Below are positions 43,360-52,514 of a stretch of DNA of 64,000 nucleotides, one piece after another. Position 1 is the first letter of the stretch, and each line of letters begins with the position of its first letter. The stretch is from Mobiluncus porci (GTDB lineage: Bacteria > Actinomycetota > Actinomycetes > Actinomycetales > Actinomycetaceae), in the NCBI RefSeq assembly GCF_009695935.1, contig NZ_VUMY01000006.1, forward strand, positions 62,001 through 126,000, given 5' to 3'. Under the pieces are notes generated by a model. It was given only the letters and a program-made list of their open reading frames with translations. It searched no databases and was not told where the DNA came from. A program made the position numbers and the translations under genes.

Positions 43360-43398
43360 TAATCGGCAGGTTGCTGGTTCGAATCCAGCCGCGGGAGC
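43360..43398. other. attR core (39 bp)
   Basis: Exact copy of 26290-26328. It is the 3' part of tRNA-Asn without a 5' half, so it marks the right end of the prophage. Confidence 0.93.
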
Positions 43399-43470
43399 CA
43401 ACAAGGGGGCAAAAGCACAAACCAGATTGTTCGAATTGTTCCTCAAAATTGCTTCCCGTAGCATGGAGAT

Positions 43471-43902
43471 ATGTTGAAACTGCTCGCGAAAATTTCATTC
43501 CTCCTGCTGCTCGCAGGGTTAGCGCTGGTTGGCTTGACGGCGTGTAGCGCCCCAGACGAGATCGGCTCGTCACCCGACTCGGGAACCGCCAGTAGTGCCA
43601 GCCCCACTGCTGAAGGCGGGACTGAAACCACCCAGGAGACGGTTATCCTCGACGTGCGCACCCCCGAGGAATTCGCGGTCGGCCACTTGAGAGGAGCCAT
43701 CAATCTCGACTACTACAATCCGACTTTCGCCGACGAGGTCATAAAACTCGACAAAACCACCACCTACCAGGTGTATTGCCGCACCGGAAAACGGGCGAGC
43801 GGCGCCAAATCCCTCATGGAAAACGCAGGATTCGAACACGTCAGCAATGCGGGCGGCCTTGAAGACGCCAGCAAATCCCTGGGCATAGAGATCGTCAAAT
43901 AA
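43471..43902 (+). CDS. Rhodanese-domain lipoprotein
   Basis: 143 residues: lipoprotein signal ending LVGLTACSAP, a Ser/Thr-rich linker, then a rhodanese domain (ILDVRTPEEFAVGHLRGAINLDY) with active-site loop YCRTGKRAS containing the catalytic Cys. Acts outside the membrane, probably in sulfur or thiol transfer. TAGCAT lies 6 nt before ATG. Confidence 0.92.
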   Translation: MLKLLAKISFLLLLAGLALVGLTACSAPDEIGSSPDSGTASSASPTAEGGTETTQETVILDVRTPEEFAVGHLRGAINLDYYNPTFADEVIKLDKTTTYQVYCRTGKRASGAKSLMENAGFEHVSNAGGLEDASKSLGIEIVK

Positions 43903-44080
43903 CCTCCAAGACAACGCTGTTGAAAGGGTTTCATCGGAGCCTAGGCATTGTAATTGAGGGCGGAAACAAGGGTGCCGACAACGGTCATCTTAACAGTCAG
44001 GTAAAACTGCGACACGAAAAGGTGCGGATGTGTTGGAATGAGGTTTCTTCTGACGAATCGTTCGCGGATACAATCGAAAA

Positions 44081-44890
44081 ATGGGTTTCAAGGTCAGCAA
44101 AAGAAGGCGTGTCTTCATTGCGATTCTTTTGGCAATTGGTCTGCTGGTAACCGGAATTGTATCGAGATTGCTCGGAATGGACTCTACTAGGTCGTCTACC
44201 TCTGTACCAATAACAAAAACCGAATCAACCCTAACTCCTCAGCAAACAGTTACCTCATCCGACCTGCCTCGAGAGTCCGCTAATGAAGTCTCTCCAAATC
44301 CAACCCCCTCGGCGTTCCTTGGAAGCCGCCAGGCGCTCGCTTTACTCGAAACTCTTCCGGTAAAGGGGCGCGCCCCGAAAACTGGGTACGAGAGATCCCA
44401 ATTCGGGCAAAGGTGGCGCGACACAGACCGAAATGGCTGTGATACGAGAAACGATATCCTGAATAGAGATCTCCAAGACACGTCTTGGAAACCCCGCACC
44501 CGCAACTGTGTGGTTATCTCGGGAATCTTACCTGACCCCTATTCTGGCAAAGAGATTATTTTTGAGAAACAAAACGCCAGTAAAGTTCAGATCGACCATG
44601 TGGTAGCCCTGTCTAACGCGTGGCAAACAGGTGCCCAGCAGCTACCGCTGGACACGCGGGAGGCCTTTGCTAACGATCCCTTGAACCTGCTGGCGGTCAA
44701 CGGGGCGCTGAACCAGCAAAAGTCTGACGGGGATGCCGCCACTTGGCTCCCACCAAATAAGGCATTCCGCTGCCAATACGTGTCGCGCCAAATCGCGGTG
44801 AAGAAAAAATACGGACTTTGGGTCACTGCGGCAGAGCGCCGCGCGATGGCTAGCGTTTTGAGCAATTGTCAGACCCGGAAACTACCGTAA
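44081..44890 (+). CDS. Membrane-anchored HNH-type nuclease (DUF1524/GmrSD C-terminal family)
   Basis: 269 residues. Residues 9-30 are a signal anchor (VFIAILLAIGLLVTGIV), then a Ser/Thr-rich linker and a nuclease domain: NGCDTRNDIL, IDHVVALSNAWQTGA and NDPLNLLAVNGALNQQKSDGDAATWLPP. The His-Asn-Asn motif is as in secreted actinobacterial nucleases. Likely digests extracellular DNA. TACAAT is 6 nt before ATG. Confidence 0.9.
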   Translation: MGFKVSKRRRVFIAILLAIGLLVTGIVSRLLGMDSTRSSTSVPITKTESTLTPQQTVTSSDLPRESANEVSPNPTPSAFLGSRQALALLETLPVKGRAPKTGYERSQFGQRWRDTDRNGCDTRNDILNRDLQDTSWKPRTRNCVVISGILPDPYSGKEIIFEKQNASKVQIDHVVALSNAWQTGAQQLPLDTREAFANDPLNLLAVNGALNQQKSDGDAATWLPPNKAFRCQYVSRQIAVKKKYGLWVTAAERRAMASVLSNCQTRKLP

Positions 44891-44921
44891 CCGGAACGCC
44901 ATGGCGCTCCTAGCCTCAATT

Positions 44922-45790
44922 TTACCGGCACAATTCCTCCGCCGCGAAGTAGCCGTGGGTATAGTTTTTTCCGAGATTGCTTCCGAAAAATGCTCAGCGG
45001 ATAATCGTGGGCTCCATAGAAGCTTCCCGCCAAGTTACCAATCTCGTACAGACCTTCAATCGGCTGGTTCTGGTCATTAAGCGGCTGCAAGTGCCCGTCA
45101 ATCACAATTCCGGAACATCCCACCGTGAAACGCACATGGCGTTGTGTTCCGTAAAAGGGCCCTTGTTCGATGGGACACATTTGGTCGCCGGGAACCCCGA
45201 AATCCAAGTCCTTTCCTTGGGCGGCGAGTTCGTTGTACCGCTTTACCGTCTTCACAAAAGCATCGACGTCACTGATGCGCAGCTTCGGGGTCAACTGTTC
45301 CAAGGTATCAGCTTTACAGGTGTCGATGAGGTAATCGTAAACGCCTTCGCGCTTCGCAATTTGCTCCTCTCGCATCCAGTTGCGGAGAACTTCGGGAGTT
45401 TCCGCGCGCCTCCCGAGAGCCTTTGCTTGCTCGACATAGCGGGAGTCGAAAATCTGGCAGTAGTGCCCCTTGTCCTGCGAAAAATCGAGGAAATTTTTCA
45501 TGTATTCCATACCGATAGGCTCGTTAGTAAAACGCTGCCCATAAGTTCTTACGAAAGGAAAGGCAAAAACATCATTTACCCCGGGCCGGCGTCCATATCG
45601 TGAACCATCTTGGTGTGCCCGGACTCTTCCATCCTTCCATCAGCCCACACAATCATCTTGTGACCATCGCCACTGTGATCGGTACGCTTCAAATCCATTG
45701 GGGTCATGGACGGCAGGTAATAGCCCCAGCATTGCTTTATCATTGGCGTTTTCAGGTTACTACGATAATGATGTCGAAACTGTTTTCAGA
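44922..45790 (-). pseudogene. Decayed FAD-dependent flavoprotein (fumarate reductase-like) gene
   Basis: Pieces in different frames read YYLPSMTPMDLKRTDHSGDG, then GMEYMKNFLDFSQDKGHY through GNLAGSFYGAHDYPLSIF, then YTHGYFAAEELCR, which together give the C-terminal half of a fumarate/urocanate reductase-type flavoprotein. One break is one G too few near 45588. Another is one T too many in a five-T run near 44987. The FAD-binding N-terminus is absent. An intact gene of a related type begins at 63835. Confidence 0.8.
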
Positions 45791-46138
45791 ACTGAAATCA
45801 GTAAGGGGTTGTGGTTTTTTGAAGAAAAAACAACGTTTCGTCCATTAAATTACTCCTTTTTCGCAGTCAGAACCATCTAGCTGCGGTTTACGTGAGTTCG
45901 TTGGTGAACTTGGTATGGTAGTCATCGAGGGCTAGTTAACTGACTGCGGGTACTCTGCCGGTTGCGACGGAGGCAATTGGCGTTAGTGACTCGACTACTT
46001 TACTGTAACGAGGACGGTCACTATTAGCGGGAGATAAGACTCTACGCTCGGAAGAGGAGACGAATCCTCGCGACTCGCCTTGTAAATCTTTTGGGTATGA
46101 TTCTTTAAAATTTAGACAAAACCGCTTATTATGGCTCT
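45791..46138. other. 348-bp gap, promoter side of the cell-wall-binding gene
   Basis: I see no gene. It holds scattered stops in all frames, probably further decayed flavoprotein sequence at the left. At the right, TATTAT (46127-46132) lies 6 nt before the next ATG. Confidence 0.5.
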
Positions 46139-47341
46139 ATGAATAAGAAGTTTCTCGCCGGCGCTGTTGCCGCCCTGCTCGCCCTCACTGCCGTCACTCC
46201 CGCTTTTGCCCAGACCAACCGCGTCGCCGGTCCGGATCGCTACGGGACCTCGCTGACCGTTGCCCAAACCTACTTTCCACAGGCGAAAACCGTCTATGTC
46301 GCCACCGGAAAAAATTTCCCCGACGCCTTGGCGGCGACCCCGCTGGCCGCGAAAGACCAGGCTCCGATTCTCCTCATCGGAGATGCCCTCACTCAAGCCC
46401 AGCTCGATTACATCCAGAAGCTGAAGCCAAGGGTCGTGATTCTTGGCGGCCTTGGGGTGATTAGCGGTGAGATTCAGGCCAAGTTGAGCGTGGTGACCTC
46501 CACAGAGCGCATCGCCGGTCGGGATCGCTATGAGACCGCGATGATGATTGCCCAGCGTTATGGCGCGGCTAACGAGGTTTATGTCGCTGACGGCCGCGGT
46601 TATGCCGATGCTTTGGCGGGTGGGGTCTTAGCAGCGCGCAACCAGGCGCCGCTGGTTCTCACAGCTCCGGGTCACCAAATCAAGGTTGAATCCGTGTCAG
46701 GCACAGTAGTTATCGGGGGACCTGGCGCGGTCCCGGAGTCGTTGCTTACCACCTTGCCGAATCCGCGGCGAATCTACGGGGCTAATCGTTTTGAAACCTC
46801 CCAGCGGATTTTGGAGGCGAAACCCAGCAAAGCGCTGTTTATGGTTTCTGGATACAATTTTGCTGACGCCCTGTCGATTTCTCCAGTGGCGGCAATCAAT
46901 GACCAGCCTTTGCTCCTTACCCCGAAGAACTGTACTTGGTTTATTCCGCAAGTTCCCGTCACCTTGGTCGGTGGTTCCGGAGTGCTTGATGACACCGTGG
47001 CGACAACGCAATGCGTGCCCTCGATGCAACCGACTCAGCCCGCCCAACCCGCGCAGCCCGCTCAACCGACTCAGCCCGCTCCCGCACCGCAGCCCAGCGG
47101 CCCCAACCCGAGCGCTCCCGCGATCCCGAGTGGAGCGGGTGCTGGTTCCGCTAGTCCCTCGTATGGGCAGGTGGCTCCCCCCACCCTGAAACTTCCGGAC
47201 GGCACCCTTGTTTATGCCTCCTGCGCTGAAGTTCTCGAGAAGACCGGCGGGGCGATTCACTACACGGATCTCGGGTTCAATCCGGCGTGGCGCGACAAGG
47301 TTGACCAGACTGGTTACTACTGCACCAAGCTGGGTCAGTAG
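46139..47341 (+). CDS. Secreted protein with three cell-wall-binding type 2 repeats
   Basis: 400 residues. Signal peptide MNKKFLAGAVAALLA..AFA. Three CWB2 repeats start at NRVAGPDRYGTS, ERIAGRDRYETA and RRIYGANRFETS, each with the internal FPDALAATPLA-type and VVILGG-type strands. Three repeats are the number needed for a wall-binding unit. A Pro-Gln-Ala linker (residues 300-330) precedes a roughly 50-residue C-terminal module with two cysteines (YASCAEVLEKTGG, TGYYCTKLG) that I do not recognise. Confidence 0.93.
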   Translation: MNKKFLAGAVAALLALTAVTPAFAQTNRVAGPDRYGTSLTVAQTYFPQAKTVYVATGKNFPDALAATPLAAKDQAPILLIGDALTQAQLDYIQKLKPRVVILGGLGVISGEIQAKLSVVTSTERIAGRDRYETAMMIAQRYGAANEVYVADGRGYADALAGGVLAARNQAPLVLTAPGHQIKVESVSGTVVIGGPGAVPESLLTTLPNPRRIYGANRFETSQRILEAKPSKALFMVSGYNFADALSISPVAAINDQPLLLTPKNCTWFIPQVPVTLVGGSGVLDDTVATTQCVPSMQPTQPAQPAQPAQPTQPAPAPQPSGPNPSAPAIPSGAGAGSASPSYGQVAPPTLKLPDGTLVYASCAEVLEKTGGAIHYTDLGFNPAWRDKVDQTGYYCTKLGQ

Positions 47342-47372
47342 GGTCATTAAGGGTTGTCAGAAAATACCTTGG

Positions 47373-47413
47373 ATTTTGGGGTGAGTGGCATATCTGGCGA
47401 CTCACCCCAAAAT
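47373..47413 (+). terminator. Terminator after the cell-wall-binding gene
   Basis: A perfect 14-bp stem (ATTTTGGGGTGAGT) around a 13-nt loop, followed by TTTTCCCT. It separates the gene from the leaderless S4 gene downstream. Confidence 0.8.
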
Positions 47414-47468
47414 TTTCCCTCAATACTGACTGGTTTTGCGAGACCAAGGCGTGAGCTACCCTGGATTC

Positions 47469-47840
47469 ATGGAAAAAATGCGCGTGGACGTGTGGCTGTG
47501 GGCAACCCGCCAACTGAAATCCCGCTCGCTCGCCACCCAGGCGGCGCGAGCCGGACACGTGAAAATCAACGGCGCTCCAGCCAAAGCCTCGAGCTCGGTG
47601 GCGGTTGGAGACGAAATCCGACTGCGCGCCAACGGTTTCGACCGCGTCTTGCGGGTGCTGGCGCTGCTCCCCAAACGCGTGGGTGCCCCGGAAGCTCAGA
47701 AGGCTTACGAGGACGTGACCCCGCCGCGTCCCATTGACCCCTCTGCTGGTGCCTACATCTATCGACCCCGTGGCACCGGACGACCCACCAAGAAGGAACG
47801 CCGTCAACTGGATGCGTTGCGCGGGCGGGAGGCTTTTTAG
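47469..47840 (+). CDS. S4-domain RNA-binding protein (Hsp15/RqcP-like)
   Basis: 123 residues. The S4 domain (MRVDVWLWATRQLKSRSLAT, AGHVKINGAPAKASSSVAVGD) is followed by a basic tail (RPRGTGRPTKKERRQ). Hsp15/RqcP proteins bind stalled 50S subunits. TACCCT lies exactly 6 nt before ATG 47469, which is therefore preferred to an upstream in-frame start. Confidence 0.9.
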   Translation: MEKMRVDVWLWATRQLKSRSLATQAARAGHVKINGAPAKASSSVAVGDEIRLRANGFDRVLRVLALLPKRVGAPEAQKAYEDVTPPRPIDPSAGAYIYRPRGTGRPTKKERRQLDALRGREAF

Positions 47841-47843
47841 TTT

Positions 47844-48314
47844 CTACTCCCAGTCGCCCAAAAACTTGGGACGGTCGGGGAACTGACTGCGGTACTCGTC
47901 GGATAAACGCCCCAGACCGAACCCGGGAAGACACAAGAAAACCAGGATGAGGCAGAAAACGAAGCCGGGGGAGAGCACCCGCCCGCCGACGAAGAAAGCC
48001 GCGACTGTGAGGATCCCCGAGGCTATGGCTCCGATTCCCCAAGCGGCTCTTGCTGAACAGTGAAAACCCAGGTGAAGCAGCCCGAAAGCAGTGGCAATCA
48101 CGCACGCCCCGGAAGCCAGCAACGTCACCGTGGCCGCGGTGGTAAGCGAGTTCGGCTGGACGTAAGCGCTACCGGCGAAGGTCAAGAAATACGAGGCGAG
48201 GCCACAGAGGAACATACCCAAAAGAAAAGGCCAAATATCGGCAGTGGATCGCCACAGAGACTGTTTCTCAGGCCTGGAAGTGGCGGGCTTGGCTCCAGCA
48301 TTTTTCTCAGTCAT
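47844..48314 (-). CDS. Four-span membrane protein, unknown
   Basis: 156 residues from ATG 48314 (TAGATT 7 nt upstream). Spans: IWPFLLGMFLCGLASYFLTF, a second near residue 62, a third (GIGAIASGILTVAAFFVG) and a fourth (GFVFCLILVFLCLPGFGLG). The C-terminal SDEYRSQFPDRP is a conserved-looking motif in small actinobacterial membrane proteins. Convergent with the S4 gene. Confidence 0.75.
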   Translation of the reverse strand: MTEKNAGAKPATSRPEKQSLWRSTADIWPFLLGMFLCGLASYFLTFAGSAYVQPNSLTTAATVTLLASGACVIATAFGLLHLGFHCSARAAWGIGAIASGILTVAAFFVGGRVLSPGFVFCLILVFLCLPGFGLGRLSDEYRSQFPDRPKFLGDWE

Positions 48315-48574
48315 AGCCTCTAATCTAACTTTTCCCAGTTCCACACTCAAAAATGGGGATACCGCAGTCAGCGACACGCTCCAGAGTTTCCCTGTCCAAC
48401 TCGCCTAGCCATCGGAATAGCGGTGGTGGGGTCTCCGGATGTAAACTAAGCCTAGATTTGCGCCTCCGAAAACCCGCTATCTGGGGACTCGCAATGTTTT
48501 AAATGCTACCGATTCGAATCGGAGGGGTCAGAATGTTCCGCAACGTGAGCGGGAGTAGATAGAATAACCTAATC

Positions 48575-50005
48575 ATGACTACTGACTCTCACCTTACCCC
48601 GGCTTCCGACCCGTTCACCAGCGGCGCAAACGCGCGTACCGTCGTGGATCGATCCGCTTTCCCGATAGTGTCTTTACCCGCCGTGGCTTCCGGAGAGTCC
48701 GGATCCGAGTTAACCTTCGCTGACGGAACCATACGCCGCACGATTCTTCCCGGCGGAACCCGCGTTATCACCGAAACAATCCCCGGCGTGTTCAGCGCCA
48801 CTGTGGGATTGTGGGTGCCGCGCGGGTCGCGGGATGAAAACGTCGGTGCCATGGGAGCAACCCACTTCCTGGAGCATTTGCTTTTCAAAGGCACCGAGTT
48901 GAGATCCGCAAAAGAGATCGCCCAGCTCTTTGACCAGATCGGGGGACACTCCAACGCTGCCACCGGCAAGGAGAACACGCATTATTACGCGACGGTCTTG
49001 GGTGAGGATTTACCACTCGCCATTGACTGCCTCATGGACATGCTGCGTTGTGCCAGGCTTGACGCGGAGGCTTTCGAGCTGGAGCGCGGGGTCATTTTAG
49101 AAGAGCTCGCGATGGATCTCGATGACGGAGATGAGCGGCTGCACGACGCGATGGCTGCCCACATGTTCCCAGGTCACCCGCTGGGACGTCCCGTAGGAGG
49201 GATGCTTGAAACCGTTCGCGAAGCGCAGCTAGAGGCAATTAAATTCCATTATCGAGCCGGCTATACCCCCGACCAGCTCGTGGTGGCGATTGCTGGCAAC
49301 GTGAACCACGACCAGGTCTGTGAACAGGTCGGCCGGTTGTTGTCGCAGCCCGGAAATCCGCAGTGGGAAGGCTTCTCGGCCTCGACTCCCGCGCGGGATT
49401 TTTCCCGTCAGATTGCCGAGCCGCTCACTCGAGCGGGAGCATCAATGGAGCGCGGACAGTTTGTGGAAGAGGGAAATTTCGAGCAGTCCTATCTGCTTTT
49501 AGGCGGGCCGGGGATTTCGGTCCGCGACTCGCGGGAAGTTCCCATGTCGGTTTTGCGGGCGATTCTCGGCGGGGGGATGAGCTCGCGCCTGTTCCAAAAC
49601 ATTCGCGAGGAACGCGGGTTGGCCTACAGCACCTACGCCTTCAGCATCGGCTACCGCGACGTGGGCCAGTTCGGAGTCGGAGCCGTGTGTAATCCGGACA
49701 ACGCGGATGAGGTCGTGGCTCTAATGCGCGCGGAGATGGAGAAAATCGCTAGTGAACCGGTTTCGGAAGAGGAACTTACTCGGGTGAAGGGGCAACTTCG
49801 CGGCTCGACCTTGCTGGCTATGGAACGTACTTCACCAAGAGCCATGCACTTGGCTCAGGCGGAAATTGAGCGCGCGGAATTCGTGCCTTTAGAGCGCAAG
49901 CTAGAGCGATTGCGGACCGTCAGCGCGGAAGAAGTTTTGGAATTGGCTCAGGAGCTGGTTGGTGAAGCCGGTTTGGAGATTCGAGTCTGTCCGAACGCGG
50001 AATAA
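48575..50005 (+). CDS. M16-family zinc peptidase
   Basis: 476 residues. Inverted zinc motif THFLEHLLFKGT near residue 100, with the distal Glu in LERGVILEELAMDLDD. The C-terminal inactive half includes GGGMSSRLFQNIREERGLAYS. Family members degrade peptides or process proteins. The 198-bp gap before it holds no gene. Confidence 0.92.
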   Translation: MTTDSHLTPASDPFTSGANARTVVDRSAFPIVSLPAVASGESGSELTFADGTIRRTILPGGTRVITETIPGVFSATVGLWVPRGSRDENVGAMGATHFLEHLLFKGTELRSAKEIAQLFDQIGGHSNAATGKENTHYYATVLGEDLPLAIDCLMDMLRCARLDAEAFELERGVILEELAMDLDDGDERLHDAMAAHMFPGHPLGRPVGGMLETVREAQLEAIKFHYRAGYTPDQLVVAIAGNVNHDQVCEQVGRLLSQPGNPQWEGFSASTPARDFSRQIAEPLTRAGASMERGQFVEEGNFEQSYLLLGGPGISVRDSREVPMSVLRAILGGGMSSRLFQNIREERGLAYSTYAFSIGYRDVGQFGVGAVCNPDNADEVVALMRAEMEKIASEPVSEEELTRVKGQLRGSTLLAMERTSPRAMHLAQAEIERAEFVPLERKLERLRTVSAEEVLELAQELVGEAGLEIRVCPNAE

Positions 50006-50089
50006 GACATAGGTGAGGTTACCATGGGATAAGGCGGATTAACGCGAGGTGAAGCGGGGTAATGTTGGGGTGACGCGTGTGGGTGCTGA

Positions 50090-50626
50090 CTAGAGCAGCA
50101 TTCCCCACAGGTGGGCTTCCAACGGAGCGTGTTCCGTCCCGCTCGGAACCGCCGGTTCTCCTTCGGGAGTCTCCAGTTTTTGCATCAAACCCTGCGGGCT
50201 GAAACCGGCATCGGAGAGGAACCGGATATAGTCATCGTCTCCGGCCAGAACCCACATCCCGAAAGCGCGCAGGCCCATCTCCCGTCCCTTGGCCACGGCG
50301 GCGTCCAAGAGCGCCAAGCCCAGCGGCTTGTTGGCCTCTTGAGGATGAAACTCGAGAACGAATTCGCCAACGGTTTTGTCTTTGCCAGGGAGAATCGCGG
50401 ACATCCCTGCCGGATCGTCTCCACAGAATGCCACCCAGACCGGAACCTGCGCTGCCAAGGCGTTCCTCCAAGAGCGTTCCATCGACAAAATGTCGATAAC
50501 TCCAGTCGCAGGGTGCCCCAGACCAAGGATTTTGCCAAGTCGGGTTCGCAGCACGTCTGCTTGCAAATTCGCCAAAGTCACGGCATCGCCGGGATCCGCT
50601 TCCAAGATTTCATAGTCTCCCATAGA
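50090..50626 (-). CDS. GNAT-family acetyltransferase-like protein
   Basis: 178 residues from ATG 50626 (TAGAAT 7 nt upstream). Acyl-CoA site-like region NKPLGLALLDAAVAKGREMG and C-terminal FLSDAGFSPQGLMQK. Substrate not predictable. Convergent with the M16 gene, divergent from dapA. Confidence 0.75.
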   Translation of the reverse strand, partial: SMGDYEILEADPGDAVTLANLQADVLRTRLGKILGLGHPATGVIDILSMERSWRNALAAQVPVWVAFCGDDPAGMSAILPGKDKTVGEFVLEFHPQEANKPLGLALLDAAVAKGREMGLRAFGMWVLAGDDDYIRFLSDAGFSPQGLMQKLETPEGEPAVPSGTEHAPLEAHLWGMLL

Positions 50627-50788
50627 TGTAATTCTAAAGGAAATCAATGGTCAGGGTAAAATGAAAGCAGATTTCCCCCTGATGAGGGTGTGTTTGCGCT
50701 CTCATGCTATGGCGCTTTTGATTTCACTAATGATTTCACAATGCGGACATTCTTTCCGAATAGTGAACTCCGGTCATAGAATCAAGCT

Positions 50789-51676
50789 ATGAGTTGTACT
50801 TTTGGAAGATTCTCGGTGGCAATGGTGACGCCATTCCACGACGATGGCTCTATGGATTATGAATCAGCGAGGCGCCTAGCGAAACACCTGGTCGCGGGCG
50901 GCTGTGACGCGATAGTGGTGTCGGGAACCACCGGTGAGGCTCCGGCCACTCACATGGATGAGAAGGCTGAGTTGCTCGAGGAGGTGCGTCAAGCGGTAGG
51001 GTCGGAGATCAAGCTTATTGCCGGGGTTAGCTCCAACGATACAGCTCACACTTTGGCGATGGCGCGAGTTGCGACACAGGTTCAAGCCAACGGGCTGCTG
51101 GTGACGGCTCCTTATTACAATCGTCCCTCTCAAGACGGAATTTTTGAACATTTCAAGGCCGTTCACGAAGAAAGCGACCTGCCGATTCTAATTTATGACA
51201 TTCCGGGTCGAACCGGAGTGACGATTGAAGACGGGACTTTGGATCGGTTGGCTGAATTGGAGCGGATCCAGGGCGTGAAGGATGCCACGGGGAATGTTGC
51301 CGCTGGGATCTCGCGGATGCGTCGTACCGGATTGGAGTGGTACAGCGGGGATGATGGGCTGAATTTCTTTTTCATGTGCGGCGGCGCCTCCGGAGTGATT
51401 TCGGTGGTAGGGCACGTGGAAGGGAAACGGATTTCCGCCATGCTGGACGCAATCGAGGTCGGTGATTTGGCGCAGGCGCGGGCTTTGGATGCGGAACTGG
51501 CTGCCTCGAACCGCGGCATCATGGGTGCTGGCCAAGGCGCAACCTACGCTAAACAGGCGGTTTACGCTCTGGGCTTGATAGAGTCCCCGCGCTCGCGTTT
51601 GCCCCTGGTGGAACCGAGCGAATCCGAAATTACCTCGATTCGCGAGATATTAACGTCCCAAGGTTTACTCAAATGA
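50789..51676 (+). CDS. dapA: 4-hydroxy-tetrahydrodipicolinate synthase
   Basis: Condenses pyruvate and aspartate semialdehyde, first step toward diaminopimelate and lysine. Motifs: VVSGTTGEAPATHMDEK, Tyr in LLVTAPYYNRPSQDG, Schiff-base Lys in IQGVKDATGNV. Length 295, normal. TAGAAT (50777-50782) is 6 nt before ATG. Confidence 0.97.
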   Translation: MSCTFGRFSVAMVTPFHDDGSMDYESARRLAKHLVAGGCDAIVVSGTTGEAPATHMDEKAELLEEVRQAVGSEIKLIAGVSSNDTAHTLAMARVATQVQANGLLVTAPYYNRPSQDGIFEHFKAVHEESDLPILIYDIPGRTGVTIEDGTLDRLAELERIQGVKDATGNVAAGISRMRRTGLEWYSGDDGLNFFFMCGGASGVISVVGHVEGKRISAMLDAIEVGDLAQARALDAELAASNRGIMGAGQGATYAKQAVYALGLIESPRSRLPLVEPSESEITSIREILTSQGLLK

Positions 51677-51706
51677 GTCATGGGGACGTGCTTTTTGACT
51701 GATTTT
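51671..51706. repeat. 36-bp intergenic repeat, copy B (inverted)
   Basis: Reverse complement of copy A at 2002-2037 with one mismatch. It overlaps the dapA stop codon and fills the gap before dapB. Confidence 0.8.
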
Positions 51707-51749
51707 ATCCAGTAGGGAAGATAGAAACGGTTAGGGAAGGAACTAGAAG

Positions 51750-52493
51750 ATGCTGAAAGTCGCGGTTATTGGCGCGAAAGGCCGGATGGGAACCTATGTT
51801 TGCGAGGCGGTCGAGGGTGCCGAAGACATGGAACTGGTGGCACGCCTAGATGCCGGAGATGACCTTGCTGAAGTCATTAAGACTGCCGGAGCCACCCACG
51901 CGGTCGATTTCACGACCCCACAAACTGCTGAGGCCAACGCTATGGCGGCGCTCGGGGCGGGAGTCCACGTCGTAGTCGGAACCACCGGCTGGACTGAGGA
52001 GGCCTACGCGCGGGTCCGCGAGGCGGCCGCGGCAGCGGGTAAGAGCGTCTTGATCGCCCCGAATTTCGCGATTTCGGCGGTTCTGGCCATGAAGTTTGCG
52101 GCCGCGGCAGCACCTTATTTTGAGTCCGTTGAAGTCATTGAGATGCACCATCCGGATAAGCTCGATGCGCCTTCTGGGACGGCGATCGCTACCGCCAAAG
52201 GGATTGCCGCGGCGCGTGAGGCCGCCGGAGCGCCAGCACTCCCCGACAACACCCAAACCGATGAACTCGGAACCCGCGGTGGGAAGGTGACAGGCGTGCC
52301 GGTTCATGCGGTGCGGCTGCGGGGTTTGTACGCCTCTGAGGAGGTTCTTCTCGGCAATCCCGGCGAGCAACTCGTCGTGAGAACGGATTGCTTCGATCGG
52401 GTTTCCTTCATGCCGGGGGTGCTGCTTGGCCTTCGGAAAGTTGCTGATTACCAGGGGTTGACCATCGGGCTTGATGCGTTCTTGGGGTTGTAA
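51750..52493 (+). CDS. dapB: 4-hydroxy-tetrahydrodipicolinate reductase
   Basis: NAD(P)H-dependent second enzyme of the diaminopimelate route. Nucleotide site VAVIGAKGRMG at residues 3-13, VVGTTGW, APNFAISAVL, and catalytic EMHHPDKLDAPSGTA. 247 residues, normal. AGAAG before ATG; 73 bp after dapA. Confidence 0.97.
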   Translation: MLKVAVIGAKGRMGTYVCEAVEGAEDMELVARLDAGDDLAEVIKTAGATHAVDFTTPQTAEANAMAALGAGVHVVVGTTGWTEEAYARVREAAAAAGKSVLIAPNFAISAVLAMKFAAAAAPYFESVEVIEMHHPDKLDAPSGTAIATAKGIAAAREAAGAPALPDNTQTDELGTRGGKVTGVPVHAVRLRGLYASEEVLLGNPGEQLVVRTDCFDRVSFMPGVLLGLRKVADYQGLTIGLDAFLGL

Positions 52494-52514
52494 CGTCTTT
52501 TCGCTACGCCGTTT

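Larger units (their letters stand above)
26290..43398. mobile_element. Compact siphovirus-type prophage integrated in tRNA-Asn
   Basis: 17.1 kb between 39-bp duplications. Order: repressor (minus), Cro-like and early genes, HNH, TerS, TerL, portal, protease-capsid, connectors, major tail protein, tail chaperones with frameshift, tape measure, tail hub, two fibre-like genes, amidase, holins, then minus-strand excisionase-like gene, small genes and integrase. All structural groups are represented, so it may be functional despite its small size. No DNA polymerase or helicase gene is seen; it probably relies on host replication. Confidence 0.93.
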
